Source: Oikopleura dioica | Taxonomy: Eukaryota; Chordata; Appendicularia; Copelata; Oikopleuridae | DNA length: 64,000 nucleotides | Assembly: GCA_907165135.1 (NCBI GenBank) | Contig: OU015566.1 | Coordinates: forward strand, 5,502,157-5,566,156 | Reading direction: 5' to 3' | Part shown: positions 9,591 to 20,722 of the stretch, piece after piece | Numbering within the stretch: position 1 is the stretch's first letter | Layout: each line of letters begins with the position of its first letter | Made by a program: the position numbers and the translations under genes | Notes under the pieces: generated by a model | Databases searched by the model: none | What the model saw: the letters and a program-made list of their open reading frames with translations, nothing else | Told to the model about the DNA's origin: nothing

Positions 9591-10816
9591 ATGTCAATAA
9601 ATGTGAAAATAAAATGGTCTGGAAAGTGCTTCAATTATGAGCTACCGCAGGATGCGAAAATTGAAGAACTCAAGGCAAAAATAGAAACAGAAACAAACGT
9701 GTTAGCAGGTCGCCAAAAGTCAGGTCTCAGCAAGTAGCAACATCTGATGATGGGGTTGAATTCTTGCCGAGACCGATGGAGAGCTACTCGGAATCAAAGG
9801 AAAAGATGGTGATCCGCTTCTCGGGTCCTTCAAGGAGGGGAAACCGGTGATGATGGTTGGTAGCGCGGAGAAAGATATCGCGAAAATTCAGGTTAGTCTT
9901 CCTTGATCCCAGTTTTTAAAATTTTTGCAGGCGGGAAAGCCAGAGAATGCACCGGAAGTCCTCGATGATTTTGATGACAACGCTGTCGAAGAAGCAATTA
10001 CAGTAAGTTCACAGGATAATCTAACAATTGCTAATCATACCAAAAGCTGAGGGTTGAAAATCTCCAGAAAATTGACAAACGCGTCGCAAGTCTTCCAATT
10101 GAAGTTTTGAACGAACCTCGACCTGGTTCAAAACTGCTCGTTCTCGATATTGACTATACTCTCTTTGACCACAGAAGTGTTGCGACAAATGCCATGCAAC
10201 TTATGCGTCCTTATCTTCACGAATTTCTGGCGAAAGCTTATCGAGACAAGTTAGGGCTTTCCTTAGGCTCTTATTGATTGTTCTAGTTATGACATTGTAA
10301 TTTGGTCGGCGACTTCGATGAGATGGATCAAGTTGAAAATGGACGAGCTTGGAGTCACGGGAAATTTAGATTACAAGCTTGCCTTCATGGTCGATTCAAG
10401 AGCTATGATTTCGGTACATGCAGAGCCCTACGGCGTAATCGAAGTCAAACCCTTGGGTTATATTTGGAAGAACTACAAACAGGTCTCTCTACTTTTCCTT
10501 GCAAATCAGCTGACCACATTCTAGTGGGGGCCACAAAACACGATCATGTTCGATGATCTCCGACGGAACTTCGTGATGAACCCTCAATCCGGTCTAAAAA
10601 TTCGCCCATTCAAAAACGCTGCAACCGCTCAAGCCACAGATAGAGAGCTCCTGAAGCTTTCCAAATACCTTACAGTTCTCAAAGATATTGACGATTTCAA
10701 AAGTCTCGACCACAGAAACTGGGAAAAGGTAAGAATCAAGCAGGGACGTTTTTAAACAATTATTTTCATAGTTTCTGAAATCACGAAAGCGCTCTCGAGA
10801 CGAAGATACTGCCTAA
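9591..10816 (+). CDS. UBLCP1: Ubiquitin-like domain CTD phosphatase 1
   Basis: Seven exons (9591-9723, 9782-9891, 9931-10002, 10047-10249, 10287-10482, 10525-10728, 10772-10816) give 320 aa. The first about 80 residues form a ubiquitin-like domain. The rest is an FCP/SCP HAD-type phosphatase with the nucleophile motif DIDYTLFDH, then [20 protein letters not shown]-like [22 protein letters not shown] and [19 protein letters not shown]. The human protein dephosphorylates and negatively regulates nuclear 26S proteasomes. An AAG just before the ATG is a possible trans-splice acceptor, su pporting an operon with PTPA. The first intron uses a weak acceptor (GGAG), and some acceptors are AAG. Confidence 0.93.
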
Positions 10817-10961
10817 TCGTTCTCTGCAATACAAAGAGAATATAATAAATCGCTGCATGCAAAGGATACATGCAGTTCTTATCCCATAGATATTTTATGA
10901 TTTTATTTATTAAAATCTATAATTTACAAGGGGCAACAAAAATAAGCAGCGAGAGAGGTGA

Positions 10962-12124
10962 TTAACTGTATCTTTTATCGTACACATCTTTTGCGTATAA
11001 CATGTTTGAGGCTACCAGGTTGACGACAGTGAAGGTTATTGCATTGACTGAAATCTCTTTTCGAAATCATGGAGGACAACTTTCTTTACCTGGAAAGGCT
11101 CGTAGCGCAGTTGTTCCGAAACCTCGCCAAAAGGTGCCTCTTGGATCCCAAAGGGCGCCTTCTTTTGCTGTTGATTGGTAGCACTCTCTTTTACGAAGGA
11201 TGATAATTTGGTTATTAGGACTAATTGGCTTAATTTTAATATTGAATATGAAGATGTGATTCAAAATTTCTCAAACAAGATTTATCATCCCTTTCCTAAC
11301 AGACGCGAATCTGGGAGGCCCATTGACTCCATCAGCTGTCCACCTTGTTTTCAGCACATCAGAGGGATAACTAACGCACCAGCAGGCGACTCCAGCCGAG
11401 CCACCAGCAAACATCGTCACCAGAATCGGAAAATCAGGAAACTGCGCGATCGAGTAACTATGGAAGGTGTTGTACGCCCAGAAATAGGCGCCAAAAGAGG
11501 GAATCTCGCGCACCAGTGTTAATCCAAGCCCTTTCGAGAATCCACGCAGCCCTTGTTTCCTGTAGATCTCACGAGCCACGCTCATCTCAGACTTTTGCAC
11601 CTTTGATCCAACGCCAGAGACTTGACAGTGAGTCTTGACGAGTTCGATTGGACCGCAGACGAAGGATTGGACGCCGCCAGCGACCATTCCTGTCTAGTGT
11701 TAATATAAATAAAATACATAACGAGAAAATGAGAACAACTTATAAAGAAATAGAACGCACCTGAAGACGCAGATCGAGTCAGGTCGTTCTCCCTCATGTA
11801 TTTGAAGTTGTCTGTTAGGAAACGATTGGCTTGTCCTTCGACAGAAAAGACGATCGCGTTGAACAAAAACTGTCCGAAAACTGGCGATTTCCATCCTTTG
11901 AATAGACCTTGAGGACCTTCTTTGGCGATGATATTCTTGAAGACGCGAAAAGCGCCTGTTCTGTCGCTCGAGCTTTGGCACTGTAGTCGAACCTGAACGG
12001 GTCAATTCCCTCAACATCCCTCAACGTCTTACCTTGACAGTATCCAGGGAAAGCCACAAAGAGCTCCAGTCGCCGCACCAGTGCCCCCAGAGACCAGCTC
12101 GACGACATTGATAAACTCGACCAT
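10962..12124 (-). CDS. Mitochondrial carrier (SLC25A29/45/47/48-like), one apparent frameshift
   Basis: Exons 12124-12033, 11992-11761, 11689-11277, 11183-11090 and 11047-10962. Three carrier repeats can be followed: GGTGAATGALCGFP then LDTVKVRLQ, the second starting AGGVQSFVCGPIELVKTHCQ, and the third AGGSAGVACWCVSYPSDVLKTR, with PVNAITF-like VNAITFTVVN at the end. This is the six-helix inner-membrane exchanger family for amino acids or acylcarnitines; the substrate is not clear. Exon 1 is one base short: between CGFP and LDTVKVR the frame slips at the GGG/CCC run near 12047-12049, and the summed exons (917 nt) need one more base to be divisible by three. The gene is otherwise intact. It is convergent with UBLCP1. 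Confidence 0.85.
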
Positions 12125-12864
12125 TTCTCTTTTTTCTTACTTCATCCGGACTTTCCCAAAAGAACTCTTTTTTTTTCACCCCCTTTTTCGACAGGCACAC
12201 TTTTAAGGAAAATTTCTTGTTGTTATTTCTCTGGCGTTGGTGTTCTGGAAAAAGTCCTCGATTCGTGGTTATGCAACTTCCCCTGAGCGCAGGGTTTATT
12301 TTGAATCGTTGGAAGTGGGAGGGACGCGTATTAACACCTCGAGAAACATTTTTATCATAGAAACGGGCAGCTGACACGAATCCTATGGCATCCCTCTTCG
12401 ACAAAAACAGCAAATCTGATATGCAAAAACTGACTTTTCTCTTTGAAGATCTTTGAAGTAAATAGCTTGGCCGGCTCAGCCTGCATCGATAAATATAAAC
12501 TCGGGAACGCCTGAAATTTGTGTAATCAAAGCGGCATCGAAATTTCTGAATACTGAGAGTCGCCTGAAGATCTAATGTAAATATGATGATGCACAGGAAT
12601 TAAGAATTTGATATTTCTTCTGATTGTTCTTTTTTATTTAACATTTTTGAAAAAACGCCAGAAATTTTGATTTTCGTTTTGAGCGAGGCACGAATATCAA
12701 GATGAAATTATGAGTGATTTACTCTTCAAGATAAAGTAACAGCCTGCAATTAATAAACAAGACTCGTTTTTGATTGATTTTTTCATATTATTGATATAAA
12801 TAGGCAGCAGCTAAGAAAAGTTGTTGCAGATAGAAGCCGTACAAAGTTGTGTTTACATGTAAAA
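12125..12864. other. Intergenic stretch, no gene seen
   Basis: This lies upstream of the SLC25 carrier and downstream of the serine protease on the same strand. It has no coherent coding frame and no strong repeats. An AT-rich part near 12760-12860 carries several AATAAA-like words on either strand, consistent with the protease 3' end. Confidence 0.5.
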
Positions 12865-14333
12865 TTAAAGTCCGTTAGCAGCGACGGTTTCTTGGATCCA
12901 ACTAGAAGTAACGAAGGTCGAAGTGTACTTATTCGGAAATCCTGCCCAGGCGCAACCGATTCCTCTTGAAACGAGACCGATCAGAGTTGCTTTTCCATTG
13001 GTCGGGCAAATGAGAGGTCCGCCGGAATCCCCATTGCATGCGGCGGCACCACCATCCATCTGTCCGTTTCCGTCGAGATCTGGAGTGTAGGCGCAGATGT
13101 CGTCGGCTTCGAGGAAAAAGTAGATGGACTTTGCGATACAATATTCAGCGCTGAAGACATTAACTCCAACCGAGTGCAGATCCGGGCTGGCAGGACCCCC
13201 GAAAAATGTAGATCCCCAGCCCGCAGCCCAGCAGCCGGCGCCGTGTTGCTTATCTGCTTCTGGAAGGCAAGCAGGTTGAACTTTGCTCTCTGGGTCGTTG
13301 GCGATGATGTCGTCGACGAATTTGATGAGGCAGACATCGTTGTTTGTAGTGTCGAAATCGCCCTGCATGAGTCCGTACTCAGGATGGTTGAACCAGGCGC
13401 TGGCTTCGAGCTCGTACTCGTTGCTGTCAGATTCCATCGCCTTCAAATCTCCGAATCGACCGACGACTTTCTGAACTTCTTTGCAGCAATGAGCAGCGCT
13501 GATGACCCATCTATTGGCAATCACGCTACCGCCGCAAAGTCTCTCATCACCAGAGTTTGTCTCAAATTTCAAGTAAGTGATCCAAGGCCATTCATTCTCA
13601 GCGACTGGTGCTCCACCGACGATTCTTCCTTCAGCTGATGCAAGTTCTGGGAAGTTGTCGGCTTCGGAGCAAGTTTGGAGACCAGCGGTGATTGAGTTGC
13701 TCAGCGGTGCGAATTCTCTGCAAATACCTTTCCAGGAGTCTTGCCAGGTGATTTGATTGCTCCATTCCGGCTCTTGGAAATAGACCTGCTCCTTTCTGTT
13801 AACACAGACGACTTCGCCTTTCACTGTTCCGTCATCGCAGACAAGGTTGAATTTTGCTCTCTTTGAGTTGATTTCTTCCGTCAAAACGAGTGATCCGTCC
13901 AGGATGTCCATCGAGCCAGCTTTGTCTTCACACGGATGAGGTGTTCTAGGAACACAGGAGAGGGAAGCTCCCTTTTCAATGTTTCTAAAAAAAGTAAGTG
14001 CTGTGCAAATTGTTGCTGAATCTTACTTTTTGACGATTTTCGGGAACTTGAAGCACTTTGCGTTGAGCTTTGGTTGTTTTCTACCAGGCTTGACAGGCCA
14101 TGTTGGTTCAAATCCGCTGTCGCATTTTGGGACGCACCGGAGATGATGTTTTACCTCATCGATATTAGGACAATCCCAATGTCCATTCTCGATTGGTAAC
14201 TTGTCTCTCGCCTCTTTTAGCTTATCCGAGCATGTTGCTGCCCGCTGCGCTTGAACTGGCGCTACTAAATTTTGAAACCTCTCCTCGTATTTGGCTGCGG
14301 CGTTGGTGGCGAGAAAAAATGGGAAAACTTCAT
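12865..14333 (-). CDS. Secreted chymotrypsin-fold serine protease A with Cys-rich N-terminal region
   Basis: Exons 14333-14027 and 13984-12865. A short signal peptide precedes a Cys-containing, sushi-like region of about 160 residues, then the protease domain starts at RIVGG. The catalytic triad is visible: His in ISAAHCC, Asp in NNDVCLIKF and Ser in CNGDSGGPL. The residue six before the Ser is Ala rather than Asp (AACNGDS), so it is not trypsin-specific. Exon 1 needs one extra base at the A6 run (plus strand 14314-14319) to connect the MKFSHF start to LATNAAAKYEERFQN, which aligns with the paralogue at 18825. It is paired with a CAP gene, in mirror image to the copy downstream. Confidence 0.85.
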
Positions 14334-14406
14334 TTTTATTCTAACTCTTGAAAGTCAATTTCTTTCTGAGCTGATGAAAGTGATCTTGTGGATGAACAAC
14401 GGCGGA

Positions 14407-14413
14407 TTTTATA
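14407..14413 (-). promoter_or_regulatory. TATA box of protease A
   Basis: TATAAAA on the minus strand lies about 75 bp before the ATG at 14333. Spacing suits a TATA-driven, highly expressed gene. Confidence 0.5.
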
Positions 14414-14836
14414 GCAGTCGCCTGTGGTTTGATGTAAACACGACGAGGAACTAAAACTTGCTATTAGGCGGGCAGACGCATCCGCAAAACGCTGCTATCA
14501 ATTGATAAAGTACTTGTAGTTAGAGAAAGTCTTGATAAAGCGCTGGAATTACTCGTGTTGAGAACAAGTAATCCTTTGATAAGGAAGCCGTTGATGTAGT
14601 GATCACGTTGTTGACCGAATCGGTTGGCGCACAGACGCTTCCGGATAAAAAAATAGCACACGGTGTACCCTTTTCAAATTACTGGAAAAGACCACGTTGT
14701 AGAAACACTTTATCGCTTGATTATTGTTTATTAAATGATAAAGAACTACAGTTCCTTTCAAGAGTGACTTTAAAATTGAACAAATTTAAGGGAAATTTTC
14801 GAAATTTGAATTATTCAGCTCGCTTTCTCTCTCTCT

Positions 14837-15717
14837 TTATTTCAGCGGTTTGACAAACTCAGGTCGTCTTCCCGAGATATTGCCTTTTTGAAAGTATCGG
14901 CAAACAACTAAAAAATAATGACTTCTGTGCAAAATTAGAGAAGCGCCTACCAACGACCTGCGTTCCATCAGCTGTCTTGGCGATTCCAACACCAAGATAC
15001 TCCGAGTTCTTCCAGACCATTTGCGTAAAGCAATAAACGCTGTTTCCATTAGCATCAATCTTTGCGTGAGTTCCAAAATCGTAATTGCCGATCTGGTTGT
15101 ACCAATCGTTCGCTACTAATTCTGCGATGCTGACGAAGTCTCCCTTGACCATGAAAGTCAAGTCACTTGAATAAGGGACGAGCGCGATGCTTTCTCCGCA
15201 GATTCTATAAATTATTCTAGCGAGTTTAATTGAATAAATAATTACGTATCCGGATCATAACCAGTTTCAAGACCAGCAGCGATTTTTTCGGCCCACTGTT
15301 GTGCGTCGGCAGTTAGATTTTCCTCGAGCTATGAAAAGAGAACGAGATGTCTTCTTCTTCAAACTTATTATACCGTCATTTCAGGAGTCTCTTGGTGAAG
15401 ACTACGTTTCGCATTATGCACGGCTAAGCAGGCGTCGCGTCCGGCCTTCAAAGCATCTTCGTCAAGGTGAAAATATTGAATGATTTCAGCAATTTCCACG
15501 TCTTGTTCTTCTTTTTCATCATCTTGCTCTGGGAAGTCAGAAACTGTCTCGCCCAGGGTTATCGTGACGTTGCTTGAAATGAGTTGGCAGATCTGCACCA
15601 GAATTATTTTTTATCTTACCTTTGAGTGGCATCTTCCGTGGGATTATTCGGACCGTTGCCATTCGCATTTCCATTGCCTGCATTCGCATTGCCAGAATTT
15701 CCATTTCCAGCCGGCAT
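14837..15717 (-). CDS. CAP-domain (SCP/GAPR-1-like) protein 1
   Basis: Exons 15717-15620, 15572-15374, 15328-15246, 15204-14951 and 14907-14837 give 234 aa. A Gly/Asn/Ala low-complexity N-terminus of about 32 residues (GNGNSGNANAGNGNANGNG) leads to the CAP domain: ACLAVHNAKRSLH, then QQWAEKIA, CGESIAL, WYNQIGNYDF, CFTQMVWKNSEYLGVGIAK and VVCRYFQKGNI. These match the four CAP signatures. No hydrophobic signal peptide is seen, like intracellular GAPR-1 proteins. The exon 2 start was set by phase and by the paralogues: a 47-nt intron with a TTTCAAG acceptor keeps the frame, whereas the earlier CAG does not. The gene belongs to the inverted duplication. Confidence 0.88.
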
Positions 15718-15797
15718 TTTCAGAAGATTTTGAACCTCGAAATGGAGAGATTCGGTTTTCTCTTTGATAGTTGAGATAAATGGAATTAAGACGCGAT

Positions 15798-15897
15798 GAT
15801 TATATAGTTTTCAACCGGAAGCTATCCACATGCGAGTGACTTTGAAAAATAGACTGAATGATAGGGTCGAGTATATTTTAGCGCGTAAAGCGGAAAG
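15798..15897 (-). promoter_or_regulatory. Conserved CAP-gene promoter module (copy 1)
   Basis: About 90 bp upstream of CAP1 match the regions upstream of the other two CAP genes. Read toward the gene the shared order is GCGCTAAAATATACTCGACC, then TCATTCAGTCTATTTTTCAA, AGTCACTCG, and TAGCTTCCGGTT, followed here by ACTATATAATC, a TATA-like box at 15800-15810. The start codon is 81 bp further on. Confidence 0.65.
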
Positions 15898-16313
15898 AGC
15901 CGGCGGAGATATCTCTAGTTGTTGTAAAAATCTTTCAATCTTCAATAAATCGGTTAATTGTTTATTTATTGACATCATAAAACAGTCTTGAGTTGGTGCA
16001 TTCTATCATGCCGCATTCTTTGTAATTGCACCTCACCCTAACCATAACTTATGGTCCATAAGGCGACAGGTTGATTGGCCTCAAAATTCGGCCAATTATG
16101 ATGTGAATTTGTAACCCTAACCCTACTCCTGACCCGGGGGCTTCGAGCCCCCCTCCGTTCCCCGGGACCCCTGTTGTTAAAACTTTTAACTTAACTTTTA
16201 ACTTAAAAGTACGCAGTCCCTGACCCCTACCTCCTTGTCTAGGGGACTTCGCCCTCTTGGAACCCCCCATATTCATATTTTTGCATAGTTAAGAGCATTT
16301 CTTGCCGGCTCCT
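15898..16313. other. Centre of the inverted duplication; repeats only
   Basis: No gene. From about 16025 to 16265 there are CCCTAACC words and GC-rich palindromes (GGGGGCTTCGAGCCCCCC, CCCCGGGA), similar in kind to the intron repeat at 3.4 kb and the 7.1-kb block. This is the axis between the two divergent CAP genes. Confidence 0.5.
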
Positions 16314-16418
16314 TTCCGGTCTAAGCGTCAAAATATACGAACCCCCGTGATCAAGTCTATTTTTTGAATTCAAGCTCACGTATCGGGGTCGCTTCCTGTT
16401 CAAATGATATATAATATT
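16314..16418 (+). promoter_or_regulatory. Conserved CAP-gene promoter module (copy 2) with TATA
   Basis: It starts TTCCGGTCTAAGCG and continues TCAAAATATACGA, AAGTCTATTTTTTGAATTCA, CTCACGTATCGGGGTCGCTT and CCTGTTCAAATGATATATAA. It is collinear with copies 1 and 3 in the same orientation relative to its gene. TATATAAT is about 80 bp before the CAP2 ATG. Confidence 0.65.
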
Positions 16419-16491
16419 GCGGTACGCATTCAATTTATTTTCTAAAAGAGTAGAAAGATTGATTTGCGTCTCTCTCAAAAATAAGAGAAAA

Positions 16492-17740
16492 ATGGTCGAC
16501 AAACGCAACAAGCCTCCTCCTAAAGGCCCTCCCCCAAAAAATCCCGGAGTAGAGGATGAAAAAGCTTCTAAAGACAACCGAACCAGTACCGACCCCCTTG
16601 ACGACCCGATGTTGGCTGCTGCAATGGAGGCAGACCCAAAGATGGCTGAAGCAATGATGGCTAGAGGAATGAGTAAGAACGATCTTACTGCATTGATCGA
16701 TGCTCTGAATGAAAAGTACAATAATGAAATGTAAGAGAATACATTTTTATTAAAAATAGTAAAGCTCATTTTAAGACCACATAATGAGACAGGCAATGAC
16801 CTAGACGACGACAAAGAAGGAATGGGTGCACTGGTGGACTCCTTGGGATTGAATGGAACCAACGAGAAGTAATTTTAAATACCAGGGACGAATAACCAAG
16901 CTTACTTTTAGCACTGTCCTGGGAGGTACCATTGTTCTTGAAAAGCCGGAGGAAGTTCCCGAGAGTGAATTGGACACCGAAGCTGTGATCAGACTCCTTC
17001 GACTTGATAGGGACGCTTTGAATGCTGGACGAGAGGCCTGCTTATTGGCGCACAATGAGAAGCGTCGTCGTCACGAGGACACTCCTGATATGGCTTCTAA
17101 AGTAGGAGTTATTTTAAAGAAGGATTTTTTCTTATAATTAATTATAATTAAGTTTGGCGATCGAATAAATGAAGGCGCTCAACATTGGGCGGAACAACTC
17201 GCATCTGGTGCTCAATTTGGTTATCAACCAAATATGTGAGAATTTTATTGAAACATTCAAGAACATTTTTCCTTAGACCCTTTGGAGAAAACATCTACCG
17301 TGCAGCTTTACCGAATCCGGTAAGAACAGCAAATGCAGAAATGTTTGTCACCTTTGCGCAATGGGCTGTCGAGGCGTGGTATAACCAGGTCGACAACTAC
17401 GACTTCGCAAAACGATCGAGACTCATGGACGAAAGCCACATGAACACATCTGTCGGTTCTTTCACCCAGGTCATTTGGAGAGAGTCCAGAATTCTTGGTG
17501 TTGGAATCGCCCTTTCGCCTGATGGAAGAGCTTTTTACGGTATTAAATGCGGATCTTTTTCAACTGTTCAATTATATTTCAGTTGTTTGTCGATACTATC
17601 AAAAAGGCAACATCGAAGAAATGGCGTTCCGAAATGTAGGAGCGCTGAAACCCCAATATCAAAACAGCAGCGGACGATCAAGCACTGGACCCCCAAGCAG
17701 CGGACCACCAAGCGGAAAAGCGATGAAATCAAAATGGTGA
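16492..17740 (+). CDS. CAP-domain (SCP/GAPR-1-like) protein 2
   Basis: Exons 16492-16730, 16776-16868, 16912-17101, 17153-17235, 17277-17539 and 17583-17740 give 341 aa. The N-terminal about 110 residues are unrelated to CAP1 and rich in Lys, Pro, Asp and Met (MVDKRNKPPPKGPPPKN, then DDPMLAAAMEADPKMAEAMM, which resembles the PMLxxA repeats of STI1-type domains). The CAP domain follows: ACLLAHNEKRRRH, FGENIY, WYNQVDNYDF, SFTQVIWRESRILGVGIAL and VVCRYYQKGNI. A Ser/Gly/Pro tail ends the protein. Intron phases in the CAP part are identical to CAP1 and CAP3. It is divergent from CAP1. Confidence 0.88.
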
Positions 17741-17922
17741 TGATCAAAAACAAAAGAAATAAATAAAAATCTGTAATCGACTTTAACTTTCAGTATATCA
17801 AACGGCCTGATCATTTTTGAAATTCTTAAATTAATAAATGATGCATAAAATTGACAACTTTATGCTTTGGTATGACAACGTATGATTTCACTGTCTTGAC
17901 AACATCGTTTCTTCGACGAAGA

Positions 17923-18568
17923 AAAAAAATTTCGCGGGCATGGAAATCGTCAAAAAACTTCTTGTCTAGTTTTGAAGAGCTCGTCGAGACGAGTCGAATG
18001 ATATATAAAACTCCAGATAGTTTTAAGATTTTCCGCCAAAAAGTGATAAGAAGGTGTCTTATCAAAAATTTTCTGACCGGCGCCGTTTTTGTTCGAGAAA
18101 AGCTGAGGTGATGCTTGACCCCGGAAAATGATCCTCATGGTCTGGTCTATTCCGGCAAAAATTTCAGCTCGTCCTCACATATCCTGCTGTGCTTATCAGC
18201 GAAAAATCAAAAAAATAGTGCATTTTGTTGTCGCTGCACGTTCCTAGTTTCCGGCCAATTTACAGTCCCATTTTCCTTGGAAAATGAAATTTAACGATAA
18301 ACTCGGCTGGGTAAATGATGACGAGCTGAAATTTTTGCCGGAATAGACCAGACCATGAGGATCATTTTCCGGGGTCAAGCATCACCTCAGCTTTTCTCGA
18401 ACAAAAACGGCGCCGGTCAGAAAATTTTTGATAAGACACCTTCTTATCACTTTTGGCGGAAAATCTTAAAACTATCTGGAGTTTTATATATCATTCGACT
18501 CGTCTCGAAGAGCTCTTCAAAACTAGTCAAGAAGTTTTTTGACGATTTCCGAGCCCGCGAAATTTTTT
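17923..18568. mobile_element. Fold-back element: about 250-bp near-identical inverted arms, 146-bp loop
   Basis: Arms 17923-18173 and 18320-18568 are almost perfect reverse complements. They begin at AAAAAAATTTCGCGGGC and end at CAGCTCGTC next to the loop. The high identity implies recent origin or gene conversion. No protein is encoded, and no clear target duplication was found. It lies between CAP2 and protease B, within the inverted duplication but absent from the other half. Confidence 0.75.
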
Positions 18569-18740
18569 TAAAAATCATCCGTGAAACACTTGACATGTCC
18601 TTGGAACAGCGAATTAACAAGTGCTGCACATGCGTTTTCTCAATTAACGATTGCTCAAAACGGAATGTCTAAGCGGCTCGAAACAAAGAAGTTTCGCCGT
18701 CATGTTTGCCATAACATCAGCGGCTTGTACCTCTGAGCCC

Positions 18741-18750
18741 GTATATAATC
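18741..18750 (+). promoter_or_regulatory. TATA box of protease B
   Basis: GTATATAATC lies about 80 bp before the ATG at 18825, matching the spacing of the TATA box in front of its paralogue. Confidence 0.5.
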
Positions 18751-18824
18751 AACCGAATTCGTTCACAAGCTCATCTTTATACATTTGCTCTATTAGAAAT
18801 TATTTTTCTATAAAATAGGGAAAA

Positions 18825-20307
18825 ATGAAGCTCTCACAGTTTCTTCTCGCCACCAGCGTTGCCGCCAATTACGACAAGAGATTTCAGAATTTTGCAGCAC
18901 AAGTTCAAGCGGAGCGGGCTCAACTTTGCTCGGATAAGATAAAGGAGACGAGAGACAAGCTACTCATTCAAAATGGATATTGGAACTGTCCCAGTCTCGA
19001 CGAGATCAAGTCGAAGATGGAGTGCTTTCCACAATGCAACGATGGATTTAAAAAACTTGGCAAACTAAGCCAAGTAGAATTCAACCGAAACTTGAGGCAA
19101 CATGCTACAAGTCGCCAAAGATCGAAATGAAGTAAGATAAAAATAAAGATCACGATATATCATATATGTTTTCTTAAGAAATCTTTCTTCAAAAACTTCA
19201 CTCTCCTGTGCTGAAGATCTTCCTGATGTCAAGCCACCTCATCCGTGTCAAGCCAAAGCTGACACGATCGACATTTTGGACGGAGCTCTCGTTTTGACGG
19301 AAGAAATCAGCCGAAAGAGGGCGAAATTCAACGTTGTCTGCGATGATGGAACTGTGAAAGGCGAAGTCATCTGTGCAAAGCAGAAGAAAGGCGTGTTTTT
19401 CAAAGCGCCGACTTGGAGCGATCAGATCACGTGGCAAGACTCTTGGACAGGAATTTGCAGAGAGTTCGCCCCACTGAGCAACTCGATCAGCCCTGGTCTT
19501 CAAACTTGCTCCGAGTCGGAGAACTTCCCCGAACTGGCAGGTCCTATGGGAAAAATCGTCGGTGGAGTCCAAGTCCTCGAGAATGAGTGGCCTTGGATTG
19601 CTCAGTTGAAGTTCGACTTAAATGATGGGCAGGAGAGACTTTGCGGAGGAAGCGTCATTGCCAATAGATGGGTCATCAGCGCCGCCCATTGTTGTCTGGA
19701 CGTTCAGAGAGTCGTCGGGCGGTTCGGAGATTTGAAGGCGATGGAATCTGACAGCAACGAATACGAGCTCGAAGCCAGCGCCTGGTTCAATCATGCCGAG
19801 TACGACCATTATGCCTATGATAAAAACAACGATGTCTGCCTGATCAAATTCAACGACGACATCATCGCTAGTGACCCAGACAGCAAAGTTCAAGCTGCTT
19901 GTCTCCCAAAAGCAGACAAGCAACATGGCGCCGGTTGCTGGGTTGCTGGCTGGGGATCTCAATTTTTCGGGGGATTTGCAAATCCAGATCTCCACTCTGT
20001 TGGAGTGAATGTCTTCAGCGCTGAATACTGCATTGCGAATTCCCCCTCGATCTTCTTCCTCGAAGCTGACGACATCTGCGCCTACAAACCAGATCTAAAT
20101 GGCGATGGAATGCTCGATGGTGGTGCCGCCGCTTGCAACGGAGATTCCGGCGGACCTCTCATCTGCCCAACCAATGGAAAAGCAACTCTGGTCGGTCTCG
20201 TTTCAAGAGGAATCGGCTGCGCCTGGGCAGGATTTCCGAATAAGTACACTTCGACCTTCGTTACTTCTAGTTGGATCCAAGAGACTGTCGCCGCAAACGG
20301 ACTTTAA
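18825..20307 (+). CDS. Secreted serine protease B, paralogue of protease A
   Basis: Exons 18825-19131 and 19179-20307. Exon 1 has exactly the same length (307 nt) as in protease A. A signal peptide (MKLSQFLLATSVAA) is followed by the Cys-rich region (CSDKIKETRDKL, CFPQCNDGF) and the protease domain (KIVGG; His in ISAAHCC; Asp in NNDVCLIKF; Ser in CNGDSGGPL; Ala six residues before the Ser). The last about 230 residues are very similar to protease A. One base is missing at the A run 19050-19055: after CNDGFKK the frame that keeps the paralogue-like Cys and Lys residues (TWQTKPSRIQPKLEATCYKS) is shifted, and the summed exons (1436 nt) are one short of a multiple of three. Specificity is unknown, but it is not trypsin-like. 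Confidence 0.85.
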
Positions 20308-20722
20308 GATTACTTGCCCATCTTTTATCTGTAACACTTCTCTCTCAATCGACAACTTCTGAGCGTCAAGCCTGCCCGAGCAAATTAAACTCATTCTTGG
20401 GAGTCTCGTGATAAGCTTAGTTTTGGCCCCAAATAGCCATACCTGCTCCTCTTTATTATGAATACATGAAAATGATCTATCAGAAGTCTTGTTTATTGCA
20501 CGCAGGCTGGTATCTCAATTTCAATTAAATTGTTTACTGTCTTAGCGCTTGAAGTCTCTCTTTTTCTGTTGGTATTTTTTTGAACATTCAATAACTGCAT
20601 TGATAAACAAATATTCCGAGTACAAGAAATTTTATTGAAAAAAAAAACAGTCATCAGGTTTCGCTCTTTTCCAAAATTTAGAATTGATTAAATTCAGTGT
20701 AGCTAACTTCCAGGAACGGTTT
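20308..20722. other. Convergent 3' flanks of protease B and CAP3
   Basis: No gene seen. AT-rich, with AATAAA-like words on both strands near 20610-20650, as expected for two facing 3' ends. Confidence 0.5.

Noticed and set aside
16869-16885. A 17-nt intron in CAP2
   Set aside because: Too short to splice; a 43-nt intron ending at the TTTTAG at 16911 keeps the frame and matches the paralogues.
18355-18672. Protein-coding frame MRIIFRGQASPQLF, seen twice (also at 17950-18138 minus)
   Set aside because: It is the same inverted-repeat arm read in both copies, with no other coding sign.
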